This document shows positions 7,007-17,300 of a stretch of 64,000 nt of DNA, piece by piece. The notes beneath the pieces are model-generated. The model saw nothing but the letters and a program-made list of their open reading frames with translations. It searched no databases and was not told the origin of the DNA. A program made the position numbers and the translations under genes. The DNA is from Corynebacterium sp. HMSC04H06 (GTDB lineage: Bacteria > Actinomycetota > Actinomycetes > Mycobacteriales > Mycobacteriaceae). The stretch spans positions 1 to 64,000 of the forward strand of contig NZ_KV823440.1 of assembly GCF_001815935.1 (NCBI RefSeq), written 5' to 3'. Each line of letters begins with the position of its first letter. Position 1 is the stretch's first letter.

Positions 7007-9202
7007 ATGCCGCCACTTAAGGCCACCCCCACACAGCCCATTGGCCCTACGCCCCGCACCGCTTCAGCAGACGATGCCGGCGGTGTCGGTAAGCGCAAGA
7101 GCTACCATGCACTCAACGCGCAGCTGAACCTATTCGACGATTCGGGAAGAATCCAGTTCGACAAGGACATTGAGGCAACACAAGACTTTTTAGCGCACCA
7201 TGTCACTCCCCGCATGCATCAGTTTGAATCCACCAAGCAGCGCTTGGAGTGGTTGGTTGATAACGAATACTACGAGCGGGAATTCCTTGAGCTTTATGAT
7301 GACGATTTTCTGTGCACTATGTACGACAGAGCCCACCGAGCCAAGCATCAGTTCCGCACTTTCCTCGGCGCATTTAAGTTCTTTACTTCATACGCACTGA
7401 AAACCTTTGATGGCTCGCGATTTCTGGAAGGCTACGAAGAACGCGTCGCCACCACAGCTTTGTACCTTGCACAGGGCGATGAAGAGCTTGCGGAGAAGCT
7501 GGTGGATGACATCATGACCGGACGCTTCCAGCCCGCCACCCCTACTTTTCTCAACGCAGGAAAAGCCCAGCGTGGCGAAATGGTCTCCTGCTTCCTCCTT
7601 CGCATCGAAGACAATTTGGAAAGCATTGGCCGCAGCGTGAACTCTGCACTGCAGCTTTCAAAACGCGGCGGTGGTGTGGCCTTGTTACTGAGCAATCTGC
7701 GCGAATCCGGAGCCCCAATCAAAAAGATTGAGAACCAAGCTTCCGGCGTAGTCCCAGTCATGAAAATTCTGGAAGATAGCTTCAGCTATGCCAACCAATT
7801 GGGCGCTCGACAGGGCGCTGGAGCCGTCTACCTACATGCGCACCATCCAGATATTCTTCGTTTCCTGGATACCAAGCGGGAAAATGCCGATGAGAAAGTC
7901 CGCATTAAGACTCTTTCGCTGGGAGTTGTTATTCCAGATATAACCTTCCAGCTGGCCAAAGAGAACAAGGATATGCATCTTTTTAGCCCGTATGACATCG
8001 CTCGCGAGTACGGCGTAGCCATGTCTGACATGTCTATCACCGAGTATTACGACGAGCTGGTTTCCAATCCGCGAATTTCTCATACGACTATCAAGGCCCG
8101 CGAGTTTTTCACCACGCTGGCTGAGCTTCAGTTTGAATCTGGATACCCCTACATACTCTTTGAGGATACGGTCAACCGCGCTAATCCCCTCAAAGGACAT
8201 ATCAATATGTCCAATCTGTGTAGTGAGATCCTCCAGGTCAACACGCCATCCACCTACGGCGCCTCAGGTAACTACACCACCGTTGGCCAGGACATTTCCT
8301 GCAATCTAGGGTCGCTCAACATCGCTAAAGCTTTTGAATCACCGGACTTTGGGGAAACTGTTGAAACCGCGGTGCGCGCTCTCACGAAGGTCTCAGACCT
8401 AACAAATATCGAAGCTGTTCCTTCCATCGCTCACGGTAATGCATCCATGCATGCCATCGGGTTGGGCCAAATGAATCTCCACGGTTTCCTGGCTTCCAAG
8501 CGTATTCCTTATGGCTGCGCCGAAGCACTGGACTTTACAAATATCTATTTCCTGACCGTGACCTATCATGCGCTCCGTGCATCCCATGCGCTAGCGGTTG
8601 AGAAAGGTCAACGATTCACTGGCTTTGAAGAATCCACCTATGCCACTGGCGTCTACTTCGACAAGTACATCGACCAAGACTGGGCGCCGGCCACTGACCA
8701 CGTAAAACAGCTATTCCATGAGGCTGGCGTGCAGATTCCTCAACGCGAGGATTGGCTACGGCTCAAGAACCAAGTGATGCAAGACGGCATCTACAACGCC
8801 TACTTGCAGGCAGTTCCACCCACTGGATCAATTTCCTACATCAATGACTCCACCGCGTCCATACACCCGATTGCCTCCAAGATTGAAATACGCAAGGAAG
8901 GCCGCTTGGGGCGCGTGTACTACCCCGCACCGGAAATGACCAACGACAACTTGGAGTATTTCGATGACTCCTACACCGTGGGGTACAAAAAAATCATCGA
9001 CACCTACGCTATGGCCACCCAACACGTGGACCAAGGGCTTTCCCTGACTTTGTTCTTCACCGCTGACACCACTACGCGGGACATCAACAAGGCACAAATC
9101 TATGCCTGGAAAGCCGGAATCAAGACCTTGTACTACATCCGTTTACGCCAACCTGCACTCCAGGGAACCGAGGTCGAAGGCTGCGTTTCCTGTGCTCTGT
9201 AG
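7007..9202 (+). CDS. nrdE: Class Ib/Ie-type ribonucleotide reductase large subunit NrdE
   Basis: This is the catalytic alpha subunit that reduces ribonucleoside diphosphates. Seen in the sequence are the finger-loop motif SNLCSEI with the thiyl cysteine, the redox cysteines in MVSCFLL and ISCNLGS, and the C-terminal CVSC pair that passes electrons from a redoxin. From ATG 7007 it is 731 residues, slightly longer than usual NrdE (about 700-720) because of a Pro/Thr-rich N-terminal extension before [10 protein letters not shown]. In-frame starts at 6953 (TTG) and 6968 (ATG) exist but lack better ribosome-binding sites. It is followed by nrdF after 51 bases. Its radical partner is the unusual NrdF next door. 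Confidence 0.95.
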   Translation: MPPLKATPTQPIGPTPRTASADDAGGVGKRKSYHALNAQLNLFDDSGRIQFDKDIEATQDFLAHHVTPRMHQFESTKQRLEWLVDNEYYEREFLELYDDDFLCTMYDRAHRAKHQFRTFLGAFKFFTSYALKTFDGSRFLEGYEERVATTALYLAQGDEELAEKLVDDIMTGRFQPATPTFLNAGKAQRGEMVSCFLLRIEDNLESIGRSVNSALQLSKRGGGVALLLSNLRESGAPIKKIENQASGVVPVMKILEDSFSYANQLGARQGAGAVYLHAHHPDILRFLDTKRENADEKVRIKTLSLGVVIPDITFQLAKENKDMHLFSPYDIAREYGVAMSDMSITEYYDELVSNPRISHTTIKAREFFTTLAELQFESGYPYILFEDTVNRANPLKGHINMSNLCSEILQVNTPSTYGASGNYTTVGQDISCNLGSLNIAKAFESPDFGETVETAVRALTKVSDLTNIEAVPSIAHGNASMHAIGLGQMNLHGFLASKRIPYGCAEALDFTNIYFLTVTYHALRASHALAVEKGQRFTGFEESTYATGVYFDKYIDQDWAPATDHVKQLFHEAGVQIPQREDWLRLKNQVMQDGIYNAYLQAVPPTGSISYINDSTASIHPIASKIEIRKEGRLGRVYYPAPEMTNDNLEYFDDSYTVGYKKIIDTYAMATQHVDQGLSLTLFFTADTTTRDINKAQIYAWKAGIKTLYYIRLRQPALQGTEVEGCVSCAL

Positions 9203-10532
<1,330 letters not shown>

Positions 10533-10572
10533 TCGCACGTACCTACGCCCAACTAAGAAGAAAGGACTTCCT

Positions 10573-11154
10573 ATGACCACCCCACGCATTAGTGTTATCG
10601 TCGGCAGCCTGCGCCGCGGCTCATTTGCGCGCAAGATTGCACACGAAGTGCTCACAATGATCCCTGAAAACTACCAGGCAGACATCGTTGAAATCCGTGA
10701 CTTGCCGCTCTATGACTTCGACTACGATGACCCCTCGGTCACGGACAAGCCCATTCCAGCTGAGTACACCACTTTCCGCGACACCATCAAGAACTCGAGC
10801 GGCGTCCTCTTTGTTACCCCGGAAAATAACCGTACTATCCCTGCCTGTCTCAAGAATGCAGTGGACATCGGTTCCAAGCCCAACTCGGATGTGGCTTGGA
10901 AGAACCTTCCCGCAGGTATCATCAGTCACTCTGTAGGCCGCATGGGCGGCTACAGTTCACAGAAGAACCTCCGGCTCGCCCTGTCCTACTTCGATATGCC
11001 GCTTCCTGGTCAGCCCGAGGTATTCCTTGGCCAATCCCCCACCCTCTTCGAAGACTCCGGCCATCTCAATGAAGGCACCGCAGGCTTTGTCAAAGACTAC
11101 GTTATACGCTTCCTGCAGTTGGTCGACATGACATTAACAGCCAAGCACAGCTAG
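10573..11154 (+). CDS. NAD(P)H-dependent FMN reductase family protein
   Basis: The 193-residue protein has the flavodoxin-like fold pattern of the NADPH-dependent FMN reductase family: ISVIVGSLRRGSFARKIA (phosphate-binding loop), the switch LPLYDFDYDD, and VLFVTPENNRTIPACLKNAVD, where the family usually has PEYN. ATG 10573 follows AAAGGA. It reduces flavin or a quinone/flavoprotein with a nicotinamide cofactor. As the last gene of the nrdI-nrdE-nrdF operon, it is a plausible electron donor to the FMN of NrdI; that partnership is inference from position. A bidirectional terminator follows at 11291. Confidence 0.85.
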   Translation: MTTPRISVIVGSLRRGSFARKIAHEVLTMIPENYQADIVEIRDLPLYDFDYDDPSVTDKPIPAEYTTFRDTIKNSSGVLFVTPENNRTIPACLKNAVDIGSKPNSDVAWKNLPAGIISHSVGRMGGYSSQKNLRLALSYFDMPLPGQPEVFLGQSPTLFEDSGHLNEGTAGFVKDYVIRFLQLVDMTLTAKHS

Positions 11155-11290
11155 CGACGGCGACTAACCCTAGCCACCGCCCTCTACGAAGTACTTGAAG
11201 GCTTCTAAAGGGCCTTCTCAAAGACACAAACCCCGGATTCACACTCATCCTTGAGTTACCTGAATCTGAACCCAGGACGCTTCAAAAAAC

Positions 11291-11334
11291 ACCGCTCTAA
11301 TTCTTCGATTTTCGCTGAATTAGAGCGGTTTTAG
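11291..11334. terminator. Bidirectional terminator between FMN reductase and relaxase genes
   Basis: A perfect 13-base stem (11291-11303 with 11317-11329) and a 13-base loop are followed by TTTT on the plus strand and GTTTTTTG on the minus strand. It lies between the convergent FMN reductase and MobV genes and can end both transcripts. Confidence 0.85.
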
Positions 11335-11409
11335 CGCTGTCGCTGGACACTGACCCCGGCGACACCCTGCTAGGCCGCTACAGGGCCGTACAGGGCGCGT
11401 GGTGAGCTA

Positions 11410-13029
11410 CTACAGCTCCATGCCACCATCGCGGTCGCGCTGTTGCTGCTGCTGGCGGCGCTTGTTGGTTCGTTCCTGAGCACGACGGCGTGCGGCGGTC
11501 CGTTCCTGCTGAGTGCGCTGTTCGACAGTATCGAGGTAGCGCTGCTTCATCTCAGGGTCGTTATCGAGTTCGACATGCAGGAAGTCCCGGTCTACGTGGG
11601 AAATCTCTTGCAGAGACTCAACAGCCTCTTCGATGATGATCTTGGCTTCCTCCTCTGCAGCTGCGCGGCGCGCTTCGAGACTTTCGGCGAACGCACGTTT
11701 CTCCGTGTCAAAGGCTTCACGCTCACTGTCCAGGGCTGCGCGTTCGCTAGCCAGCTGTTCACGCTCACGCGCGGCCTCGCTGCGGATGCTCTCAGCGTCC
11801 CGCTCGGCTTCCTTGCGTGCTGAGGTGCGGATGCTCTCTGCGTCCTGTTCCGCACGCTTGAGCTTGCCCTCTGCAGCACTGTTGACCTCTTCGGCACGGT
11901 CCAGCAGCTCATCTGCTTGAGCTTCGGCCAGCCCTGCCGTCTGCTCAGCATCCTTGCGTGCTTCACTACGGATCTGCTCTGCCTCCTGCTCAGCCTTCTC
12001 GCGTGTCTCGCGTAGTACGCGTTCGGCCACTGCACGCGCCTGCGTGTCAGCGTTCTCCAGTACGCCCTGCGCTGCTTCACGGTCTTTCTTGGCCTGTTCG
12101 AGTTCCTCTGCGGCCTGCTTGAGATCACGGTCAATCGCGTCCATGTCTCGTTGTACAGAACGGCGCTTGACCTCCACCTCGTCCTCGCGGTTCGTGAGGT
12201 CACGCTCCCGGTCCTGCTGCTCCGCATAGCGGTCAGGACTGAGTGACTCGTCGTGTCGTTCAGACACATCTAGCTCTACCGGATAACCCAGCGCGTACAT
12301 GTGCTCGCGGAGTCCGCGCTGCGCGTCGATGAACTTCTGGTTCCCGGAGATTTGTTTGCCCTTCTTCGGGCCATCTTTGTACCGCACCGAGGTGTCGGTG
12401 TTGTACGCGATGCCGGGGCGGCAACGTAGCTTGGCAGGGTCTTTCGGGTCAGGGGAGAAGGTGTCAGCCTGGAACTGGATGTGAGGCGTGCTCTCATCGA
12501 AGTTCATATCCCCGCCGGCCACAGCATCGATGCCGCCGGGGATGAAGTTCTCGGCGAGCCAGCGCATCGACTCTTCGAGGTACTCCTTCGCTTCGTCGTA
12601 GTCGCGCGCTACCAGCCGTGCTCGCTTCACCTCACGGCCGTCCACCTCACTGGTGTAGAAATCGGGGACCTCCACACACATCGACTTCGGCAGATGCACG
12701 ACGAACAATGACGTTTCAAACGAGTTCTTCTGTACACGTACACCGTCCATACGGGCGTCCTGGTACTGCAGGACTTCCTCGACGGATGTTGCGCGCCTGA
12801 ACGTCCCATCTCCGTTGTTCACGAACGGGACGTTCAAGTGCGCGTCGGCCACGACGATGTTTGAGTTCATCGCGGCCTGATGCGCGAGATCCTGCGGATC
12901 TAATTCTCGCATCGCCTCCTTGAGGAGTCGCTTGCGATCTCCACGTGTGTCTCCGCCGCAGTTATCGCGGCGAAGATGGCGCAGATTGAACGCTGCGCGT
13001 CCCTTCTGCGCTGTAGATGTCTCCGACAT
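11410..13029 (-). CDS. MobV-family relaxase (Mob/Pre) with long coiled-coil tail
   Basis: The 539-residue protein has a Mob/Pre N-terminal domain: a basic start (FNLRHLRRDN), a motif II equivalent (NSNIVVADAHLNV, residues about 55-67) and a motif III equivalent (DESTPHIQF). Such proteins nick oriT and pilot plasmid DNA in mobilization. Roughly residues 290-500 form a long Glu/Ala/Arg-rich coiled coil with repeated EAE.IRSEA-like units, followed by a basic Gln/Arg tail. ATG 13029 is preceded by a perfect AGGAGG site; an upstream in-frame start at 13170 would run through a structured region and is rejected. Upstream inverted repeats are candidates for oriT. Transfer would need a conjugation apparatus in trans. 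Confidence 0.88.
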   Translation of the reverse strand: MSETSTAQKGRAAFNLRHLRRDNCGGDTRGDRKRLLKEAMRELDPQDLAHQAAMNSNIVVADAHLNVPFVNNGDGTFRRATSVEEVLQYQDARMDGVRVQKNSFETSLFVVHLPKSMCVEVPDFYTSEVDGREVKRARLVARDYDEAKEYLEESMRWLAENFIPGGIDAVAGGDMNFDESTPHIQFQADTFSPDPKDPAKLRCRPGIAYNTDTSVRYKDGPKKGKQISGNQKFIDAQRGLREHMYALGYPVELDVSERHDESLSPDRYAEQQDRERDLTNREDEVEVKRRSVQRDMDAIDRDLKQAAEELEQAKKDREAAQGVLENADTQARAVAERVLRETREKAEQEAEQIRSEARKDAEQTAGLAEAQADELLDRAEEVNSAAEGKLKRAEQDAESIRTSARKEAERDAESIRSEAAREREQLASERAALDSEREAFDTEKRAFAESLEARRAAAEEEAKIIIEEAVESLQEISHVDRDFLHVELDNDPEMKQRYLDTVEQRTQQERTAARRRAQERTNKRRQQQQQRDRDGGMEL

Positions 13030-13107
13030 ATCTGTGTACCTCCTGTAGATGTGTGCGCGCACACGGAGCCTCTGTCTTCGACCCCTCCATGTACGCGCAC
13101 ACATGGC

Positions 13108-13196
13108 GAACTTGAGTTTTCTGGGGACCCCTAAGAATCGTTCGGGTCCCTTAGCTACGCCGTCCCACACGATTCTACCCCAAAAAACTCAAGTTC
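13108..13196. repeat. Large inverted repeat upstream of the relaxase gene, candidate oriT
   Basis: Arms 13108-13126 and 13178-13196 (GAACTTGAGTTTTCTGGGG and its complement) match at 18 of 19 positions. An inner pair AGAATCG / CGATTCT shares nearly the same axis. The structure begins about 80 bases upstream of the MobV start codon, where oriT of this relaxase family usually lies. A separate 14-base palindrome, GTGTGCGCGCACAC, lies between it and the gene. No nick site can be assigned. Confidence 0.6.
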
Positions 13197-13677
13197 TTTA
13201 GCCCCCTAAAGACCTCAGTCTAACCTCCTCGCAAGCTCGGATAACTGAGGTCTCACGGGGGCGCCTGCAGCGGGCAATCTGCTCGCGCAAAAACCCTCCC
13301 TACTCGGTCGGCTTTTTCACGCTTCGCCTTGTGTGAAAAGCTACGTGACCTGCGAAGATACGCTGTGGCGATCTCCTTGGTCCCGTAGCAGGGCAGTGTT
13401 TTCACGGCGCTATTCGCCCCGTTCGACCCTGCCTGAGGCTTCTGACGAAGCCCGACATAACCGTCACATTAAAAATGTACCGGTTATGAAGCGGTGCGCA
13501 TTTTCGGCGCGAAAATTGACGCCGGTATGTAAGCGGTGCATTTTCCCTGCTCATGCAGTGAAAATAAGACTTTTCAAAAAAGTCCTGGCGTCGCACACCC
13601 TTATGCTGGGTTTACGGTGTCAGCGCTGAAAACCAGCCCTGACACATCAAATCCGTCATCGCTGCAGCTCAGACGGT

Positions 13678-13707
13678 AAAAAATCGGTTATGAACCGATT
13701 GTTTTTT
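13678..13707. terminator. Symmetric hairpin with A6/T6 flanks
   Basis: An eight-base stem AATCGGTT/AACCGATT with ATG loop is preceded by a run of A and followed by GTTTTTT, so it can terminate transcription in both directions. Confidence 0.6.
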
Positions 13708-13828
13708 GCGTGTAACCGGTTCGTAACCGGTTGACACACATATCCTTCGGAATATCTCGCTGAGGCCATGCTGTTTTCGCGTTGCTGCAGCCCTGCAGCA
13801 CGGCCACGACAGTGGCTCTGGGCACGAC

Positions 13829-13855
13829 AAAACCCCGCCACGAGGACGGGGTTTC
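13829..13855 (-). terminator. Terminator of the replicase operon
   Basis: On the minus strand the stem formed by AAACCCCG and CGGGGTTT closes a short loop and is followed by a TTTT-containing end. It lies about 80 bases after the stop of the small coiled-coil gene at 13938, the last gene of the operon. Confidence 0.8.
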
Positions 13856-13937
13856 GATGTGGGAGGACCGCTACGGCGGTACAGTTTTCGCGCTCAGGCT
13901 GTACGGCGACACAGGGTGAGGCTGTACAGCCACGCGC

Positions 13938-14219
13938 CTAATTCTGTACAGACTCACCGGAGTTATCCGGCTCGCTGGACGCTCCGCTGTGGGTATCAGA
14001 CGGCTTCTCACCGTCAGGCTCGGAGGGTTTGTCAGGCTTGTCTTTGCCCTCTTTGGGTGGCTCATCGCCGTCGAGGTTTACCTCAAACTCTTTGGCGTAC
14101 TCACGCATCTTCTCTAGCCGTTCTTTCGCCGCCTTGTGTGCACGGCGGGCTTCATTCACGGCGTCTTTGGCCCTCTGTTCTTCAAGCATCGCGGCCTCGT
14201 AGTCTTCACGAAAAGACAT
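13938..14219 (-). CDS. Small coiled-coil hypothetical protein (93 aa)
   Basis: ATG 14219 has an AAGGAGAAA ribosome-binding site. Residues about 5-45 form a heptad-like charged helix (RAKDAVNEARRAHKAAKERL), followed by an acidic Pro/Lys/Ser-rich, probably disordered tail. No domain is recognised. It is the last gene of the minus-strand operon after the primase-polymerase gene (90 bases apart) and before a terminator. Such short coiled-coil proteins can be polymerase accessory or copy-control factors; that is speculation. Coding is well supported by the start signal and composition. Confidence 0.65.
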   Translation of the reverse strand: MSFREDYEAAMLEEQRAKDAVNEARRAHKAAKERLEKMREYAKEFEVNLDGDEPPKEGKDKPDKPSEPDGEKPSDTHSGASSEPDNSGESVQN

Positions 14220-14308
14220 GATTTTTCTCCTTGGTTGGGGTCTATCTGTAGGACTGGATCACCCACACGCGGCGGACCACGCGTGGGCAGTAGGGCGCTC
14301 ATCTTCGG

Positions 14309-17300
14309 TCAGTCCTTGCACCCTGCCCATGACTCCGCAGGGCCTGCAGAGTCGGACAGGACAGGGACTTCCACACCGTCCTTGCCGGGCAGTGTGACAG
14401 CGTTGAACGCAGCCAGGACCGTCTGCGTGATCTCCTCGGCACGGTCACGTGGGACCGAGAGAACAATCTCGTCGTGGACGAAGATGCGGATCATCCCCAG
14501 CACCTCCTGAGGGAGGTTCATCACGCCTTCGAGGAACACATCACGTGCAGTACCCTGGCCGTACGCGGCAGGGGCTTGGGTGTACGCAGTGGAGCGTCCT
14601 ACAGCCACACGACGGCCAAAACCAGTTGCAACCCAGCCGAGTGCCTCGGCGTGCTTGCGTAGGTGGTTTTTGAAGTGTTCGAGAGTCTGGAACTCAAAGT
14701 GCATGCGGTCCAACTGCCCCTGCGCCTCGACCTCGGAGATGCCAGCATGCGCTGCAAAACTCTTTGATCCCATGCCGTAGTTCGCGGCGTGGCCGAGCGC
14801 CTTCGCTTCAGGCCTGCGCTCAGCGTCACCGAAGACCCTGATGGCCATCTCGGTGTGGGCGTCGCGGCCCGGCGCAAAGAGTTCTGCGTACTTGGTATCA
14901 CCGCTACCTGCTGCCATGCAGCGCGCGTCGATTTGCGACAGATCCACCGCGATCAATGCTTCATCAGCGTTGTCGGGCAAGATCATTTGACGCTGGCGGA
15001 TCAGCTGCGCATCGCGAGAACCGAACACCGTCATGCCGGGGTTCGTGGTACTCAGCCGGCCAGTGACCTGGCTTGACTGAATACTCGGGTACACCTTGTC
15101 TCCGTGCAAGTGCTTCTTGATCGTCGAGGCCGGGGTAGAGGACTGCAGTAGCGTCTCCATCTTCTCGGCCAGTTCGACGACCTCGGGCACATCAGCGTGC
15201 TGTTCGGCAAGTTCATTCAGCGCCTTCGCACTGGTGCTGATCGCACCCTTGGCCGTGCGTGGGGCAGCAACGCCGAACCGTTGAAGGTACTCGGCAATAG
15301 CTTGCTTCCCGTTATTAGACGACCAGGGCTGTTTCCCCTTATCTGGGATACCGACCACGCTGACGAGCCAAGCACGGATCTCAGCCTTGATGGCTGCTTC
15401 TTCTGCCAAAAACTCTTCAACCTTGGCAGTGTCTACACGCACACCGTGGGACTCAACCACGCTCAGTGCGTGCATTTTCTCGTGCTCGCGCTGCAGATAC
15501 TCTGCGCTAACTGCCTCCAAGGCAGCTGGGAGCATCTTGTTGTAGACAGCTACGTTTGCACGCACGTCCTGCAGTGCGTAAGCAACGTACTCAGCGTTAT
15601 CTACAGGGATCTTCTCAAACCCGCCGTACTGCTTGGCCAGCGCCTTGAGCGCGGTATCACTGCCGCTGAGCAGCTTGCCGTCCACACCGCAGCGCGCGGC
15701 TACAGCTTCCAGGCCGTAGCCCAAATTCGTATCCCCACCAGCAGCCAGGCGGGACAGGACCAGCGTGTCATGCACCTTGCCAGCGTCGATGAGCGCCTTG
15801 TCGTCCAGGCCGTACAGCCGCCGCAGGGCAGGCAGGTCATACTGCACGATATTGTGACCGACGATGGTATCTGCGCGCTCCAGGAGCGGGATCAGTTCAC
15901 CGGCAATATCCGTGGTGGTCACCGGCTCCGCGCCGTTGATCGAGTAAGCAGCAAGACGCACGAAGCCAGGATCATCCGTGACCTGTGCATCGTCTGCGCT
16001 GCCAGTCTCGGTATCAAACACAACAATGGTCTTGTCGGCGGGCGCTGCAGGGGCTGCTGGCTCGTCTACTGTTTCTGCTGGTGGCGTTGGTTCCGGTGCT
16101 GGCGGGGGAGTCCCACCGCCGTTACCGTTGCCACCGCTGCCGCCATCACCGTCGTCATCGTCGGGATCACCGTTCCCCGGACCCAAGGGATCGTCCTCAG
16201 GATCGCCAAGCCAGACAATTCTGTAGCGCAGATCTGCAAACTTAGGTGTCTCCATCTGCTTGACTGCAAGACCCTCAAGATTTCTGTTCTTGAGAAAGTT
16301 GTACACCTTCTGCAGACTGTATGCTTTTGCGTCCTGGAGGCCGTAGATACCGTCGGGGAGAGGTACGTGAGCATCTGCCATACCCAGCTGCTTCCACAAC
16401 ACATCTTTTGAGTCTTCTAGGTCCAGCTGTTCGCCAATGGAGCTAATGATCCGCTCGATATCCCACGCGCGGAAACCGTCCTCAAAGTCGTAAAACTCGT
16501 TATCCTGCACATACTTGTACAGCCAGTGAAGGTGCTGGATATCGGCAATTTCGCCATCATTACGCTCACGACGTTGCTCCTCAATGTCCGCGAAAAAGTC
16601 CTCGAAGCCCGCGTGGACAATCACACCTCCGACGACCTGGTACCACTTTTCAAAACTGCCTTCGGCCCTTCCAGACGGAGGCTTTGGCTTGTCCGCCGCT
16701 ATCCACGACTGGATGATCGTGAGCAGTGCAGTCATTAGCCGGCCACGGTTTTCCAACACCCAGTCCTCTAGCGGGCTGTGCTTAAAATCCGACCTCGTCT
16801 CCGCGTAATCTACGTCTGTTGATAAGCGGCAGTAGTAGATGCGGCGAGCCATGTCGCGAGAAAACCGCACGTTATTGCCGGTAAAGGCCATCATAAGGAT
16901 GTTGCGAACGGCAATTTGTCGTGACTCACCGAGTACACGGCCCCTGTAGGTCTTACTCGTGATCGCAGATCGAAGGTAGCGAGAATCAATCTCGCGGGGA
17001 GGCTCATCGAAATGCACGTGGGAATGACCAGCCGCATAAACCGACGTGAGCACCTTCCCCCACTCTTCGTCGTTGTTAGGGCACGTAGAAACGGGAAGCG
17101 CGTCACCCGTGAGCAGAATAGCCGCTGCCTTCAGGAGCTTTTCTTTACCCACCGAAGGACCACTACCCGTAATGGCCAACGCAGGTACAGCGTCAAGCCA
17201 GAGACGCACGATACTTGTGATCATCCAGGCCAGTACGTGAAAAAAGTCAGACTCGTCTTCAAACGGAAAGTCGCAAAACATCTCGCGAAGAAGTTCAAGT

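Larger units (their letters stand above)
13201..13937. other. Hairpin-rich non-coding region between relaxase and replicase operon
   Basis: No convincing gene is seen in these roughly 740 bases. Many inverted repeats are: GACCTCAGT/ACTGAGGTC (13211-13252, flanked by GCCCCC and GGGGGC), ATAACCG...CGGTTAT with inner ACATT/AATGT (13457-13487), ATTTTCG/CGAAAAT near 13500, GACTTTT/AAAAGTC near 13568, AATCGGTT/AACCGATT (13682-13700, flanked by A6 and T6), and tandem GTAACCGGTT (13712 and 13723). Such density of foldable DNA is typical of replication or transfer origins. Which element does what cannot be read from sequence. Confidence 0.6.

Noticed and set aside
13029-13170. Extended MobV start at 13170
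   Set aside because: The extension would be translated through the inverted-repeat region, while ATG 13029 has a perfect AGGAGG and the family-like N-terminus.
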